This document shows positions 36,864-51,367 of a stretch of DNA of 64,000 nt, piece by piece (the stretch's first letter is position 1; the number at the start of each line of letters is the position of its first letter). The position numbers were made by a program, and so were the translations under genes. The DNA lies in assembly GCF_037975245.1 (NCBI RefSeq), contig NC_092577.1, positions 23,214,398-23,278,397 on the forward strand, in the 5' to 3' direction. The stretch is from Apostichopus japonicus (taxonomy: Eukaryota > Echinodermata > Holothuroidea > Aspidochirotida > Stichopodidae). The notes under the pieces are model-generated. The model was not told where the DNA came from and searched no databases. It saw nothing but the letters and a program-made list of their open reading frames with translations.

Positions 36864-39800
36864 AAGCCTACGGCACCCAGTATTCCCAGGCGGTCACCCA
36901 TCTAAGTACTGACTGCGCTCTACGTTGCTTGACTTCGGTGATCGGACGAGAACCGGTATAGTCAACGTGATATGGCCGTAGACATAACAACAGGTCAATG
37001 TAGGCCATTTCAATTTCTCATCGTCGTGGCAACATAGTGTTATCAATTGTGAAAATAAAAGCCTACGGCACCCAGTATTCCCAGGCGGTCACCCATCCAA
37101 GTACTGACTGCGCTCTACGTTGCTTGACTTCGGTGATCGGACGAGAACCGCTATAGTCAACGTGATATGGCCGTAGACATAACAAGAGGTCAATGGAGGC
37201 CATTTCAATTTCTCATCGTCGTGGCAACATAGTGTTATCAATTGTGAAAATAAAAGCCTACGGCACCCAGTATTCCCAGGCGGTCATCCATCCAAGTACT
37301 GACTGCGCTCTACCTTGCTTGACTTCGGTGATCGGACGAGAACCGGTATAGTCAACGTGATATGGCCGTAGACATAACAAGAGGTCAATGGAGGCCATTT
37401 CAATTTCTCATCGTCGTGGCAACATAGTGTTATCAATTAGGAAAATAAAAGCCTACGGCACCCAGTATTCCCAGGCGGTCATCCATCCAAGTACTGACTG
37501 CGCTCTACCTTGCTTGACTTCGGTGATCGGACGAGAACCGGTAAGGTCAACGTGATATGGCCGTAGACATAACAAGAGGTCAATGGAGGCCATTTCAATT
37601 TCTCATCGTCGTGGCAACATAGTGTTATCAATTGTGAAAATAAAAGCCTACGGCACCCAGTATTCCCAGGCGGTCATCCATCCAAGTACTGACTGCGCTC
37701 TACCTTGCTTGACTTCGGTGATCGGACGAGAACCGGTATAGTCAACGTGATATGGCCGTAGACATAACAAGAGGTCAATGGAGGCCATTTCAATTTCTCA
37801 TCGTCGTGGCAACATAGTGTTATCAATTGTGAAAATAAAAGCCTACGGCACCCAGTATTCCCAGGCGGTCATCCATCCAAGTACTGACTGCGCTCTACGT
37901 TGCTTGACTTCGGTGATCGGACGAGAACCGGTATAGTCAACGTGATGTGGCCGTAGACATTACAAGAGGTGAAATGCAGGCTACTTGTGTGGTAGGTTAT
38001 GATGAGTGGATTTAATATATATATATTATACATGAATGGATTTAATATATATTATGTTAATCTATATTTTACATCTATATGTAGAAAATTTTAATACATA
38101 AAAACAAAGTAGTTATTTATTAATATATTCGATTTTCAAATCGCTTTCCTTGTGGCAAGACAATGTAGGCCATTTCAATTTCTCATCGTCGTGGCAACAT
38201 AGTGTTATCAATTCTGAAAATAAAAGCCTACGGCACCCAGTATTCCCAGGCGGTCATCCATCCAAGTACTGACTGCGCTCTACGTTGCTTGACTTCGGTG
38301 ATCGGACGAGAACCGGTATAGTCAACGTGATGTGGCCGTAGACATTACAAGAGGTGAAATGCAGGCTACTTGTGTGGTAGGTTATGATGAGTGGATTTAA
38401 TATATATATATTATACATGAATGGATTTAATATATATTATGTTAATCTATATTTTACATCTATATGTAGAAAATTTTAATACATAAAAACAAAGTAGTTA
38501 TTTATTAATATATTCGATTTTCAAATCGCTTTCCTTGTGGCAAGACAATGTAGGCCATTTCAATTTCTCATCGTCGTGGCAACATAGTGTTATCAATTCT
38601 GAAAATAAAAGCCTACGGCACCCAGTATTCCCAGGCGGTCACCCATCCAAGTACAGACTGCGCTCTACGTTGCTTGACTTCGGTGATCGGACGAGAACCG
38701 GTATAGTCAACGTGATATGGCCGTAGACATAACAAGAGGTCAATGGAGGCCATTTGAATTTCTCATCGTCGTGGCAACATAGTGTTATCAATTAGGAAAA
38801 TAAAAGCCTACGGCACCCAGTATTTCCAGGCGGTCACCCATCCAAGTACTGACTGCGCTCTACGTTGCTTGACTTCGGTGATCGGACGAGAACCGGTATA
38901 GTCAACGTGATGTGGCCGTAGACATTACAAGAGGTGAAATGCAGGCTACTTGTGTGGTAGGTTATGATGAGTGGATTTAATATATATATTATACATGAAT
39001 GGATTTAATATATATTATGTTAATCTATATTTTACATATATATGTAGAAAATTCTAATACATAAAAACAAAGTAGTTATTTATTAATATATTCGATTTTC
39101 AAATCGCTTTCCTTGTGGCAAGACAATGTAGGCCATTTCAATTTCTCATCGTCGTGGCAACATAGTGTTATCAATTAGGAAAATAAAAGCCTACGGCACC
39201 CAGTATTCCCAGGCGGTCACCCATCCAAGTACTGACTGCGCTCTACGTTGCTTGACTTCGGTGATCGGACGAGAACCGGTATAGTCAACGTGATATGGCC
39301 GTAGACATAACAACAGGTCAATGTAGGCCATTTCAATTTCTCATCGTCTTGGCAACATAGTGTTATCAATTGTGAAAATAAAAGCCTACGGCACCCAGTA
39401 TTTCCAGGCGGTCACCCATCCAAGTACTGACTGCGCTCTACGTTGCTTGACTTCGGTGATCGGACGAGAACCGGTATAGTCAACGTGATATGGCCGTAGA
39501 CATAACAACAGGTCAATGTAGGCCATTTCAATTTTTCATCGTCGTGGCAACATAGTGTTATCAATTAGGAAAATAAAAGCCTACGGCACCCAGTATTTCC
39601 AGGCGGTCACCCATCCAAGTACTGACTGCGCTCTACGTTGCTTGACTTCGGTGATCGGACGAGAACCGGTATAGTCAACGTGATATGGCCGTAGACATAA
39701 CAACAGGTCAATGTAGGCCATTTCAATTTCTCATCGTCTTGGCAACATAGTGTTATCAATTGTGAAAATAAAAGCCTACGGCACCCAGTATTTCCAGGCG

Positions 39801-42800
39801 GTCACCCATCCAAGTACTGACTGCGCTCTACGTTGCTTGACTTCGGTGATCGGACGAGAACCGGTATAGTCAACGTGATGTGGCCGTAGACATTACAAGA
39901 GGTGAAATGCAGGCTACTTGTGTGGTAGGTTATGATGAGTGGATTTAATATATATATTATACATGAATGGATTTAATATATATTATGTTAATCTATATTT
40001 TACATATATATGTAGAAAATTCTAATACATAAAAACAAAGTAGTTAATTATTAATATATTCGATTTTCAAATCGCTTTCCTTGTGGCAAGACAATGTAGG
40101 CCATTTCAATTTCTCATCGTCGTGGCAACATAGTGTTATCAATTAGGAAAATAAAAGCCTACGGCACCCAGTATTCCCAGGCGGTCACCCATCCAAGTAC
40201 TGACTGCGCTCTACGTTGCTTGACTTCGGTGATCGGACGAGAACCGGTATAGTCAACGTGATATGGCCGTAGACATAACAACAGGTCAATGTAGGCCATT
40301 TCAATTTCTCATCGTCTTGGCAACATAGTGTTATCAATTGTGAAAATAAAAGCCTACGGCACCCAGTATTTCCAGGCGGTCACCCATCCAAGTACTGACT
40401 GCGCTCTACGTTGCTTGACTTCGGTGATCGGACGAGAACCGGTATAGTCAACGTGATATGGCCGTAGACATAACAAGAGGTCAATGTAGGCCATTTCAAT
40501 TTTTCATCGTCGTGGCAACATAGTGTTATCAATTAGGAAAATAAAAGCCTACGGCACCCAGTATTTCCAGGCGGTCACCCATCCAAGTACTGACTGCGCT
40601 CTACGTTGCTTGACTTCGGTGATCGGACGAGAACCGGTATAGTCAACGTGATATGGCCGTAGACATAACAACAGGTCAATGTAGGCCATTTCAATTACTC
40701 ATCGTCTTGGCAACATAGTGTTATCAATTGTGAAAATAAAAGCCTACGGCACCCAGTATTTCCAGGCGGTCACCCATCCAAGTACTGACTGCGCTCTACG
40801 TTGCTTGACTTCGGTGATCGGACGAGAACCGGTATAGTCAACGTGATATGGCCGTAGACATAACAACAGGTCAATGTAGGCCATTTCAATTTCTCATCGT
40901 CGTGGCAACATAGTGTTATCAATTGTGAAAATAAAAGCCTACGGCACCCAGTATTTCCAGGCGGTCACCCATCCAAGTACTGACTGCGCTCTACGTTGCT
41001 TGACTTCGGTGATCGGACGAGAACCGGTATAGTCAACGTGATATGGCCGTAGACATAACAACAGGTCAGTGTAGGCCATTTCAATTTCTCATCGTCTTGG
41101 CAACATAGTGTTATCAATTGTGAAAATAAAAGCCTACGGCACCCAGTATTTCCAGGCGGTCACCCATCCAAGTACTGACTGCGCTCTACGTTGCTTGACT
41201 TCGGTGATCGGACGAGAACCGGTATAGTCAACGTGATATGGCCGTAGACATAACAAGAGGTCAATGTAGGCCATTTCAATTTCTCATCGTCTTGGCAACA
41301 TAGTGTTATCAATTGTGAAAATAAAAGCCTACGGCACCCAGTATTTCCAGGCGGTCACCCATCCAAGTACTGACTGCGCTCTACGTTGCTTGACTTCGGT
41401 GATCGGACGAGAACCGGTATAGTCAACGTGATATGGCCGTAGACATAACAACAGGTCAATGTAGGCCATTTCAATTTCTCATCGTCATGGCAACATAGTG
41501 TTATCAATTGTGAAAATAAAAGCCTACGGCACCCAGTATTCCCAGGCGGTCACCCATCCAAGTACTGACTGCGCTCTACGTTGCTTGACTTCGGTGATCG
41601 GACGAGAACCGGTATAGTCAACGTGATATGGCCGTAGACATAACAAGAGGTCAATGTAGGCCATTTCAATTTCTCATCGTCATGGCAACATAGTGTTATC
41701 AATTGTGAAAATAAAAGCCTACGGCACCCAGTATTCCCAGGCGGTCACCCATCCAAGTACTGACTGCGCTCTACGTTGCTTGACTTCGGTGATCGGACGA
41801 GAACCGGTATAGTCAACGTGATATGGCCGTAGACATAACAACAGGTCAATGAAGGCCATTTGAATTTTTCATCGTCGTGGCAACATAGTGTTATCAATTA
41901 GGAAAATAAAAGCCTACGGCACCCAGTATTCCCAGGCGGTCACCCATCCAAGTACTGACTGCGCTCTACGTTGCTTGACTTCGGTGATCGGACGAGAACC
42001 GGTATAGTCAACGTGATATGGCCGTAGACATAACAACAGGTCAATGAAGGCCATTTGAATTTTTCATCGTCGTGGCAACATAGTGTTATCAATTAGGAAA
42101 ATAAAAGCCTACGGCACCCAGTATTCCCAGGCGGTCACCCATCCAAGTACTGACTGCGCTCTACGTTGCTTGACTTCGGTGATCGGACGAGAACCGGTAT
42201 AGTCAACGTGATATAGCCGTAGACATAACAACAGGTCAATGAAGGCCATTTGAATTTTTCATCGTCGTGGCAACATAGTGTTATCAATTAGGAAAATAAA
42301 AGCCTACGGCACCCAGTATTCCCAGGCGGTCACCCATCCAAGTACTGACTGCGCTCTACGTTGCTTGACTTCGGTGATCGGACGAGAACCGGTATAGTCA
42401 ACGTGATATGGCCGTAGACATAACAACAGGTCAATGTAGGCCATTTCACTTTCTCATCGTCGTGGCAACATAGTGTTATCAATTAGGAAAATAAAAGCCT
42501 ACGGCACCCAGTATTCCCAGGCGGTCACCCAACCAAGTACTGACTGCGCTCTACGTTGCTTGACTTCGGTGATCGGACGAGAACCGGTATAGTCAACGTG
42601 ATATGGCCGTAGACATAACAACAGGTCAATGAAGGCCATTTGAATTTTTCATCGTCGTGGCAACATAGTGTTATCAATTAGGAAAATAAAAGCCTACGGC
42701 ACCCAGTATTCCCAGGCGGTCACCCATCCAAGTACTGACTGCGCTCTACGTTGCTTGACTTCGGTGATCGGACGAGAACCGGTATAGTCAACGTGATATG

Positions 42801-44851
42801 GCCGTAGACATAACAACAGGTCAATGAAGGCCATTTCAATTTTTCATCGTCGTGGCAACATAGTGTTATCAATTAGGAAAATAAAAGCCTACGGCACCCA
42901 GTATTCCCAGGCGGTCACCCATCCAAGTACTGACTGCGCTCTACGTTGCTTGACTTACCTGATCGGACGAGAACCGGTATAGTCATCGTGATGTGGCCGT
43001 AGACATTCTAGGAGGTGAAATGTAGGCTACTTGTTTGGTAGGTTATGATGAGTGCACTTAATATATATATTATACATGAATGGATTTAATATATATTATG
43101 TTAATCTATATTTTACATATATATGTATAAAATGATCATATATAAAAACAATCGAGTTATTTACTAATATATTTGATTTTCAAATCGCTTTCCTTCTGTC
43201 AAGACACTTTCCTTGTGGCAAGACAATGTAGGCCATTTCAATTTCTCATCGTCGTGGCAACATAGTGTTATCAATTGTGAAAATAAAAGCCTACGGCACC
43301 CAGTATTCCCAGGCGGTCACCCATCCAAGTACTGACTGCGCTCTACGTTGCTTGACTTCGGTGATCGGACGAGAACCGGTATAGTCAACGTGATATGGCC
43401 GTAGACATAACAAGAGGTCAATGTAGGCCATTTCAATTTTTCATCGTCGTGGCAACATAGTGTTATCAATTAGGAAAATAAAAGCCTACGGCACCCAGTA
43501 ATCCCAGGCGGTCACCCATCCAAGTACTGACTGCGCTCTACCTTGCTTGACTTCGGTGATCGGACGAGAACCGGTATAGTCAACGTGATATGGCCGTAGA
43601 CATAACAACAGGTCAATGGAGGCCATTTGAATTTCTCATCGTCGTGGCAACATAGTGTTATCAATTGTGAAAATAAAAGCCTACGGCACCCAGTATTCCC
43701 AGGCGGTCATCCATCCAAGTACTGACTGCGCTCTACGTTGCTTGACTTCGGTGATCGGACGAGAACCGGTATAGTCAACGTGATGTGGCCGTAGACATTA
43801 CAAGAGGTGAAATGCAGGCTACTTGTGTGGTAGGTTATGATGAGTGGATTTAATATATATATTATACATGAATGGATTTAATATATATTATGTTAATCTA
43901 TATTTTACATATATATGTAGAAAATTCTAATACATAAAAACAAAGTAGTTATTTATTAATATATTCGATTTTCAAATCGCTTTCCTTGTGGCAAGACAAT
44001 GTAGGCCATTTCAATTTCTCATCGTCGTGGCAACATAGTGTTATCAATTAGGAAAATAAAAGCCTACGGCACCCAGTATTCCCAGGCGGTCACCCATCCA
44101 AGTACTGACTGCGCTCTACGTTGCTTGACTTACCTGATCGGACGAGAACCGGTATAGTCATCGTGATGTGGCCGTAGACATTCTAGGAGGTGAAATGTAG
44201 GCTACTTGTTTGGTAGGTTATGATGAGTGCACTTAATATATATATTATACATGAATGGATTTAATATATATTATGTTAATCTATATTTTACATATATATG
44301 TATAAAATGATCATATATAAAAACAATCGAGTTATTTACTAATATATTTGATTTTCAAATCGCTTTCCTTCTGTCAAGACACTTTCCTTGTGGCAAGACA
44401 ATGTAGGCCATTTCAATTTCTCATCGTCGTGGCAACATAGTGTTATCAATTGTGAAAATAAAAGCCTACGGCACCCAGTATTCCCAGGCGGTCACCCATC
44501 CATGTACTGACTGCGCTCTACGTTGCTTGACTTCGGTGATCGGACGAGAACCGGTATAGTCAACGTGATATGGCCGTAGACATAACAAGAGGTCAATGTA
44601 GGCCATTTCAATTTTTCATCGTCGTGGCAACATAGTGTTATCAATTAGGAAAATAAAAGCCTACGGCACCCAGTAATCCCAGGCGGTCACCCATCCAAGT
44701 ACTGACTGCGCTCTACCTTGCTTGACTTCGGTGATCGGACGAGAACCGGTATAGTCAACGTGATATGGCCGTAGACATAACAAGAGGTCAATGGAGGCCA
44801 TTTGAATTTCTCATCGTCGTGGCAACATAGTGTTATCAATTGTGAAAATAA
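35287..44851. repeat. Large duplicated block matching 1-9370
   Basis: Unit lengths and private alleles of the left 9.4 kb recur here at an offset of 35286 bp, and after about 41900 at 35481 bp owing to one extra 195-bp unit. Shared markers include ccgctatag, ggtaaggtc, the extra TA pairs, caggtcagtg and gatatagcc. The order diverges at about 9371 versus 44852. The left copy runs off the window edge, so the full length is unknown. A third partial copy covers 26926 to about 30815. Confidence 0.92.
36864..42809 (-). rRNA. 5S rRNA genes, block 11 (27 genes)
   Basis: Left coordinates: 36864, 37059, 37254, 37449, 37644, 37839, 38224, 38609, 38804, 39187, 39382, 39577, 39772, 40155, 40350, 40545, 40740, 40935, 41130, 41325, 41520, 41715, 41910, 42105, 42300, 42495, 42690. 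This run repeats 1578 to 7209 at an offset of 35286 bp, changing to 35481 once one extra 195-bp unit appears near 41910. Long flanks follow 37839, 38224, 38804 and 39772, as in the left copy. Confidence 0.95.
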
Positions 44852-46341
44852 AAGCCTACGGCACCCAGTATTCCCAGGCGGTCATCCATCCAAGTACTGA
44901 CTGCGCTCTACGTTGCTTGACTTCGGTGATCGGACGAGAACCGGTATAGTCAACGTGATGTGGCCGTAGACATTACAAGAGGTGAAATGCAGGCTACTTG
45001 TGTGGTAGGTTATGATGAGTGGATTTAATATATATATTATACATGAATGGATTTAATATATATTATGTTAATCTATATTTTACATATATATGTAGAAAAT
45101 TCTAATACATAAAAACAAAGTAGTTATTTATTAATATATTCGATTTTCAAATCGCTTTCCTTGTGGCAAGACAATGTAGGCCATTTCAATTTCTCATCGT
45201 CGTGGCAACATAGTGTTATCAATTAGGAAAATAAAAGCCTACGGCACCCAGTATTCCCAGGCGGTCACCCATCCAAGTACTGACTGCGCTCTACGTTGCT
45301 TGACTTACCTGATCGGACGAGAACCGGTATAGTCATCGTGATGTGGCCGTAGACATTCTAGGAGGTGAAATGTAGGCTACTTGTTTGGTAGGTTATGATG
45401 AGTGCACTTAATATATATATTATACATGAATGGATTTAATATATATTATGTTAATCTATATTTTACATATATATGTATAAAATGATCATATATAAAAACA
45501 ATCGAGTTATTTACTAATATATTTGATTTTCAAATCGCTTTCCTTCTGTCAAGACACTTTCCTTGTGGCAAGACAATGTAGGCCATTTCAATTTCTCATC
45601 GTCGTGGCAACATAGTGTTATCAATTGTGAAAATAAAAGCCTACGGCACCCAGTATTCCCAGGCGGTCACCCATCCAAGTACTGACTGCGCTCTACGTTG
45701 CTTGACTTCGGTGATCGGACGAGAACCGGTATAGTCAACGTGATATGGCCGTAGACATAACAAGAGGTCAATGTAGGCCATTTCAATTTTTCATCGTCGT
45801 GGCAACATAGTGTTATCAATTAGGAAAATAAAAGCCTACGGCACCCAGTAATCCCAGGCGGTCACCCATCCAAGTACTGACTGCGCTCTACCTTGCTTGA
45901 CTTCGGTGATCGGACGAGAACCGGTATAGTCAACGTGATATGGCCGTAGACATAACAACAGGTCAATGGAGGCCATTTGAATTTCTCATCGTCGTGGCAA
46001 CATAGTGTTATCAATTGTGAAAATAAAAGCCTACGGCACCCAGTATTCCCAGGCGGTCATCCATCCAAGTACTGACTGCGCTCTACGTTGCTTGACTTCG
46101 GTGATCGGACGAGAACCGGTATAGTCAACGTGATGTGGCCGTAGACATAACAACAGGTCAATGAAGGCCATTTGAATTTTTCATCGTCGTGGCAACATAG
46201 TGTTATCAATTAGGAAAATAAAAGCCTACGGCACCCAGTATTCCCAGGCGGTCACCCATCCAAGTACTGACTGCGCTCTACGTTGCTTCACTTCGGTGAT
46301 CGGACGAGAACCGGTATAGTCAACGTGATATGGCCGTAGAC
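42885..46341 (-). rRNA. 5S rRNA genes, block 12 (13 genes)
   Basis: Left coordinates: 42885, 43287, 43482, 43677, 44060, 44462, 44657, 44852, 45235, 45637, 45832, 46027, 46222. The pattern variant-402, short, short, long-383 (1175 bp) runs 42885, 44060, 45235. Variant A-box genes are 42885, 44060 and 45235. Gene 46027 carries the long-unit allele T12C but has a short spacer, so it is a recombinant; 50724 and 55010 are its copies. Confidence 0.95.
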
Positions 46342-46416
46342 ATAACAACAGGTCAATGAAGGCCATTTCAATTTTTCATCGTCGTGGCAACATAGTGTTA
46401 TCAATTAGGAAAATAA
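42885..46416. repeat. 1175-bp four-gene higher-order repeat
   Basis: Units of variant-402, short-195, short-195 (A101T then C60G region) and long-383 repeat at 42885, 44060 and, with its last unit recombined, 45235. The same four-gene order is at 7404-8578, continues from 8579, and recurs at 48757-49931 and from 49932. Confidence 0.88.
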
Positions 46417-49400
46417 AAGCCTACGGCACCCAGTATTCCCAGGCGGTCACCCATCCAAGTACTGACTGCGCTCTACGTTGCTTGACTTACCTGATCGGAC
46501 GAGAACCGGTATAGTCATCGTGATGTGGCCGTAGACATTCTAGGAGGTGAAATGTAGGCTACTTGTTTGGTAGGTTATGATGAGTGCACTTAATATATAT
46601 ATTATACATGAATGGATTTAATATATATTATGTTAATCTATATTTTACATATATATGTATAAAATGATCATTCATTCATTCATTCATTTATTTGTTTTTT
46701 CACATAAATATTACAATGTGAATGGAAGTCTTCTGAAAAGCCTATGCTGGCTTAACAAAACAGAAGACTCCCATGAAGAAAAGATAGAAAATAGTGAAAG
46801 TAATGTTAATAAGAATACATAAACGCTTCAATATGTGATCATATATAAAAACAATCGAGTTATTTACTAATATATTTGATTTTCAAATCGCTTTCCTTCT
46901 GTCAAGACACTTTCCTTGTGGCAAGACAATGTAGGCCATTTCAATTTCTCATCGTCGTGGCAACATAGTGTTATCAATTGTGAAAATAGAAGCCTACGGC
47001 ACCCAGTATTCCCAGGCGGTCACCCATCCAAGTAGTGACTGCGCTCTACGTTGCTTGACTACGGTGATCGGACGAGAACCGGTATAGTCAACGTGATATG
47101 GCCGTAGACATAACAAGAGGTCAATGTAGGCCATTTCAATTTTTCATCGTCGTGGCAACATAGTGTTATCAATTAGGAAAATAAAAGCCTACGGCACCCA
47201 GTATTCCCAGGCGGTCACCCATCCAAGTACTGACTGCGCTCTACGTTGCTTGACTTCGGTGATCGGACGAGAACCGGTATAGTCAACGTGATATGGCCGT
47301 AGACATAACAAGAGGTCAATGAAGGCCATTTGAATTTCTCATCGTCGTGGCAACATAGTGTTATCAATTATGAAAATAAAAGCCTACGGCACCCAGTATT
47401 CCCAGGCGGTCACCCATCCAAGTACTGACTGCGCTCTACGTTGCTTGACTTCGGTGATCGGACGAGAACCGGTATAGTCAACGTGATATGTCCGTAGACA
47501 TAACAAGAGGTCAATGTAGGCCACTTCAATTTTTCATCGTCGTGGCAACATAGTGTTATCAATTAGGAAAATAAAAGCCTACGGCACCCAGTATTCCCAG
47601 GCGGTCACCCATCCAAGTACTGACTGCGCTCTACGTTGCTTGACTTCGGTGATCGGACGAGAACCGGTATAGTCAACGTGATATGTCCGTAGACATAACA
47701 AGAGGTCAATGTAGGCCACTTCAATTTTTCATCGTCGTGGCAACATAGTGTTATCAATTAGGAAAATAAAAGCCTACGGCACCCAGTATTCCCAGGCGGT
47801 CACCTATCCAAGTACTGACTGCGCTCTACGTTGCTTGACTTACCTGATCGGACGAGAACCGGTATAGTCATCGTGATGTGGCCGTAGACATTCTAGGAGG
47901 TGAAATGTAGGCTACTTGTTTGGTAGGTTATGATGAGTGCACTTAATATATATATTATACATGAATGGATTTAATATATATTATGTTAATCTATATTTTA
48001 CATATATATGTATAAAATGATCATATATAAAAACAATCGATTTATTTACTAATATATTTGATTTTCAAATCGCTTTCCTTCTGTCAAGACACTTTCCTTG
48101 TGGCAAGACAATGTAGGCCATTTCAATTTCTCATCGTCGTGGCAACATAGTGTTATCAATTGTGAAAATAAAAGCCTACGGCACCCAGTATTCCCAGGCG
48201 GTCACCCATCCATGTACTGACTGCGCTCTACGTTGCTTGACTTCGGTGATCGGACGAGAACCGGTATAGTCAACGTGATATGGCCGTAGACATAACAAGA
48301 GGTCAATGTAGGCCATTTCAATTTTTCATCGTCGTGGCAACATAGTGTTATCAATTAGGAAAATAAAAGCCTACGGCACCCAGTAATCCCAGGCGGTCAC
48401 CCATCCAAGTACTGACTGCGCTCTACGTTGCTTGACTTCGGTGATCGGACGAGAACCGGTATAGTCAACGTGATATGTCCGTAGACATAACAAGAGGTCA
48501 ATGTAGGCCACTTCAATTTTTCATCGTCGTGGCAACATAGTGTTATCAATTAGGAAAATAAAAGCCTACGGCACCCAGTATTCCCAGGCGGTCACCCATC
48601 CAAGTACTGACTGCGCTCTACGTTGCTTGACTTCGGTGATCGGACGAGAACCGGTATAGTCAACGTGATATGTCCGTAGACATAACAAGAGGTCAATGTA
48701 GGCCACTTCAATTTTTCATCGTCGTGGCAACATAGTGTTATCAATTAGGAAAATAAAAGCCTACGGCACCCAGTATTCCCAGGCGGTCACCTATCCAAGT
48801 ACTGACTGCGCTCTACGTTGCTTGACTTACCTGATCGGACGAGAACCGGTATAGTCATCGTGATGTGGCCGTAGACATTCTAGGAGGTGAAATGTAGGCT
48901 ACTTGTTTGGTAGGTTATGATGAGTGCACTTAATATATATATTATACATGAATGGATTTAATATATATTATGTTAATCTATATTTTACATATATATGTAT
49001 AAAATGATCATATATAAAAACAATCGATTTATTTACTAATATATTTGATTTTCAAATCGCTTTCCTTCTGTCAAGACACTTTCCTTGTGGCAAGACAATG
49101 TAGGCCATTTCAATTTCTCATCGTCGTGGCAACATAGTGTTATCAATTGTGAAAATAAAAGCCTACGGCACCCAGTATTCCCAGGCGGTCACCCATCCAT
49201 GTACTGACTGCGCTCTACGTTGCTTGACTTCGGTGATCGGACGAGAACCGGTATAGTCAACGTGATATGGCCGTAGACATAACAAGAGGTCAATGTAGGC
49301 CATTTCAATTTTTCATCGTCGTGGCAACATAGTGTTATCAATTAGGAAAATAAAAGCCTACGGCACCCAGTAATCCCAGGCGGTCACCCATCCAAGTACT

Positions 49401-50051
49401 GACTGCGCTCTACCTTGCTTGACTTCGGTGATCGGACGAGAACCGGTATAGTCAACGTGATATGGCCGTAGACATAACAACAGGTCAATGGAGGCCATTT
49501 GAATTTCTCATCGTCGTGGCAACATAGTGTTATCAATTGTGAAAATAAAAGCCTACGGCACCCAGTATTCCCAGGCGGTCATCCATCCAAGTACTGACTG
49601 CGCTCTACGTTGCTTGACTTCGGTGATCGGACGAGAACCGGTATAGTCAACGTGATGTGGCCGTAGACATTACAAGAGGTGAAATGCAGGCTACTTGTGT
49701 GGTAGGTTATGATGAGTGGATTTAATATATATATTATACATGAATGGATTTAATATATATTATGTTAATCTATATTTTACATATATATGTAGAAAATTCT
49801 AATACATAAAAACAAAGTAGTTATTTATTAATATATTCGATTTTCAAATCGCTTTCCTTGTGGCAAGACAATGTAGGCCATTTCAATTTCTCATCGTCGT
49901 GGCAACATAGTGTTATCAATTAGGAAAATAAAAGCCTACGGCACCCAGTATTCCCAGGCGGTCACCCATCCAAGTACTGACTGCGCTCTACGTTGCTTGA
50001 CTTACCTGATCGGACGAGAACCGGTATAGTCATCGTGATGTGGCCGTAGAC
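46417..50051 (-). rRNA. 5S rRNA genes, block 13 (14 genes)
   Basis: Left coordinates: 46417, 46990, 47185, 47380, 47575, 47770, 48172, 48367, 48562, 48757, 49159, 49354, 49549, 49932. Gene 46417 is a variant A-box gene whose upstream flank holds the first LINE stub (573-bp interval). Other variant genes are 47770, 48757 and 49932. Genes 47380, 47575, 48367 and 48562 carry C9A (atgtccgtag) together with a ccacttc spacer change. The segment 47770 to about 48400 is repeated 987 bp further on. Confidence 0.95.
46671..46835 (-). mobile_element. LINE 3'-end stub 1 (165 bp)
   Basis: Contains only the last 165 bp of the LINE 3' UTR plus tail, inserted in the variant 402-type spacer of gene 46417 and flanked by tgatca on both sides (46665-46670, 46836-46841). 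It is severely 5'-truncated with no coding sequence. Interval 573 = 402 + 165 + 6. Confidence 0.92.
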
Positions 50052-51367
50052 ATTCTAGGAGGTGAAATGTAGGCTACTTGTTTGGTAGGTTATGATGAGT
50101 GCACTTAATATATATATTATACATGAATGGATTTAATATATATTATGTTAATCTATATTTTACATATATATGTATAAAATGATCATATATAAAAACAATC
50201 GAGTTATTTACTAATATATTTGATTTTCAAATCGCTTTCCTTCTGTCAAGACACTTTCCTTGTGGCAAGACAATGTAGGCCATTTCAATTTCTCATCGTC
50301 GTGGCAACATAGTGTTATCAATTGTGAAAATAAAAGCCTACGGCACCCAGTATTCCCAGGCGGTCACCCATCCAAGTACTGACTGCGCTCTACGTTGCTT
50401 GACTTCGGTGATCGGACGAGAACCGGTATAGTCAACGTGATATGGCCGTAGACATAACAAGAGGTCAATGTAGGCCATTTCAATTTTTCATCGTCGTGGC
50501 AACATAGTGTTATCAATTAGGAAAATAAAAGCCTACGGCACCCAGTAATCCCAGGCGGTCACCCATCCAAGTACTGACTGCGCTCTACCTTGCTTGACTT
50601 CGGTGATCGGACGAGAACCGGTATAGTCAACGTGATATGGCCGTAGACATAACAACAGGTCAATGGAGGCCATTTGAATTTCTCATCGTCGTGGCAACAT
50701 AGTGTTATCAATTGTGAAAATAAAAGCCTACGGCACCCAGTATTCCCAGGCGGTCATCCATCCAAGTACTGACTGCGCTCTACGTTGCTTGACTTCGGTG
50801 ATCGGACGAGAACCGGTATAGTCAACGTGATGTGGCCGTAGACATAACAACAGGTCAATGAAGGCCATTTGAATTTTTCATCGTCGTGGCAACATAGTGT
50901 TATCAATTAGGAAAATAAAAGCCTACGGCACCCAGTATTCCCAGGCGGTCACCCATCCAAGTACTGACTGCGCTCTACGTTGCTTCACTTCGGTGATCGG
51001 ACGAGAACCGGTATAGTCAACGTGATATGGCCGTAGACATAACAACAGGTCAATGAAGGCCATTTCAATTTTTCATCGTCGTGGCAACATAGTGTTATCA
51101 ATTAGGAAAATAAAAGCCTACGGCACCCAGTATTCCCAGGCGGTCACCCATCCAAGTACTGACTGCGCTCTACGTTGCTTGACTTACCTGATCGGACGAG
51201 AACCGGTATAGTCATCGTGATGTGGCCGTAGACATTCTAGGAGGTGAAATGTAGGCTACTTGTTTGGTAGGTTATGATGAGTGCACTTAATATATATATT
51301 ATACATGAATGGATTTAATATATATTATGTTAATCTATATTTTACATATATATGTATAAAATGATCA

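Noticed and set aside
38535-38726. A 63-codon open frame on the plus strand
   Set aside because: It runs antisense through a 5S gene and its spacer. It is open only because of one spacer change (tctg for tagg or tgtg), and a similar frame at 54144-54335 arises the same way. There is no sign of a protein.
46671-46835. Stub as a SINE
   Set aside because: It has no Pol III head (no tRNA-, 7SL- or 5S-like part) and matches the LINE 3' end over its whole length, so it is a truncated LINE.
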